This document shows positions 5,469 through 5,818 of a DNA stretch of 5,818 bases, in pieces. Position 1 is the stretch's first letter. The number at the start of each line of letters is the position of its first letter. The position numbers were made by a program, and so were the translations under genes. The notes beneath the pieces are model-generated. The model had not been told where the DNA came from. It saw only the letters and a list, made by a program, of their open reading frames with translations, and made no database searches. Location of the stretch: contig JAGGRU010000323.1 of the NCBI GenBank assembly GCA_021159425.1, positions 1-5,818 of the forward strand, read 5' to 3'. Source of the DNA: Sulfurovum sp. Lineage in GTDB: Bacteria > Campylobacterota > Campylobacteria > Campylobacterales > Sulfurovaceae.

Positions 5469-5818
5469 ATGAAACTTCCTGACATACTTCTGACTATTTC
5501 TAAAAGGTTAAAAAAAGGACAGGCCAAAGCCATCGTAGTGGGTGGGTCTGTGCGTGATCATTTTTTGAATCTTCCTATTAAAGACTATGATATAGAAGTG
5601 TATGGTCTTGACACTATGGAAGAGTTGGAAAAGATCTTGTCTGAATTTGGCTCTGTCAATCTGGTAGGGAAAAGCTTTGGTGTACTTAAATTTGTACATG
5701 ACAAAGAGGAATATGACTTCTCCTTTCCCCGTACAGAAGCCAAAGTCTCACAAGGGCATAAAGGTTTTGAAGTGCAGACCGATGGAAAAATGGACTTTAA
5801 CACGGCTTCTAAACGTCG
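5469..5818 (+). CDS. cca: tRNA nucleotidyltransferase (CCA-adding, class II), 5' part
   Basis: The first 116 codons of a polymerase beta-like nucleotidyltransferase are visible; the gene continues past the window. The enzyme builds or repairs the 3' CCA end of tRNAs in the cytoplasm. Motif A is clear: VVGGSVRD (23-30) with R29-D30, then the metal-binding pair D39-Y-D41 in KDYDIEVYG. GKSFGVLKF (68-76) and YDFSFPRTEAK (82-92) follow as in class II CCA-adding and poly(A) polymerase-like enzymes. The last residues, FNTASKR plus a partial CG codon, fall where the RRDF nucleotide-recognition motif should begin. The cut is just before the residues that would separate CCA addition from A-addition or poly(A) polymerase, but a CCA enzyme is the simplest reading. 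The ATG lies one base after the vapC stop and has only a weak AAGAAG upstream, so it is probably cotranscribed with the toxin-antitoxin pair. Confidence 0.85.
   Translation, partial: MKLPDILLTISKRLKKGQAKAIVVGGSVRDHFLNLPIKDYDIEVYGLDTMEELEKILSEFGSVNLVGKSFGVLKFVHDKEEYDFSFPRTEAKVSQGHKGFEVQTDGKMDFNTASKR

Noticed and set aside
5585..5803. Minus-strand frames at 5508-5699 and 5585-5803
   Set aside because: Both are antisense to the clear nucleotidyltransferase motifs of cca and lack start signals.

Overview
The window looks like an accessory stretch of a Campylobacterota chromosome, probably of the Sulfurovum/Sulfurimonas kind. I infer this from the low GC, the tight gene packing and the flavour of the proteins, not from any database search. 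Coding density is high, but two short intervals (about 2456-2860 and 4551-4770) hold broken or truncated genes, which suggests repeated gain and loss.

Layout, left to right. The last 15 codons of an unknown upstream gene are followed two bases later by hsdR, a complete type I restriction endonuclease R subunit of EcoEI-like size (800 residues). It has an intact nuclease motif and intact helicase motifs, plus a doubled cysteine cluster between the helicase and the C-terminal domain. Next come a small unrecognised ORF with an apparent frameshift (2458-2680) and the N-terminal stub of a SpoIIAA/STAS-like protein (2727-2855). The stub overlaps the start of a two-gene permease operon (2810-3834). 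That operon encodes two four-helix or so membrane proteins joined by an ATGA overlap, which look like the two halves of a DUF318/ArsP-type permease. A 114-bp inverted pair of REP-like hairpins (3847-3960) follows. It lies between the permease genes and a convergent DUF805-type membrane protein gene on the minus strand (3986-4504).

Beyond the DUF805 promoter region lie short remnants. The clearest is a truncated Ogt-type methylated-DNA-protein cysteine methyltransferase N-terminus (4617-4769). Then comes a complete toxin-antitoxin pair (4816-5467): a ribbon-helix-helix antitoxin overlapping a PIN-domain (VapC-like) toxin that starts with GTG. One base after the toxin stop, a class II tRNA nucleotidyltransferase (CCA-adding enzyme) gene begins and runs off the window end.

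Functionally the window mixes defence and stability modules (type I restriction, VapBC) with housekeeping (cca) and poorly characterised membrane proteins. I found no convincing previously undescribed multi-gene system. The best leads are the REP-like pair with compensatory stem changes, the cysteine double cluster in HsdR, the split permease, and the fusion of a presumed RNase toxin operon to a tRNA 3'-end enzyme gene.
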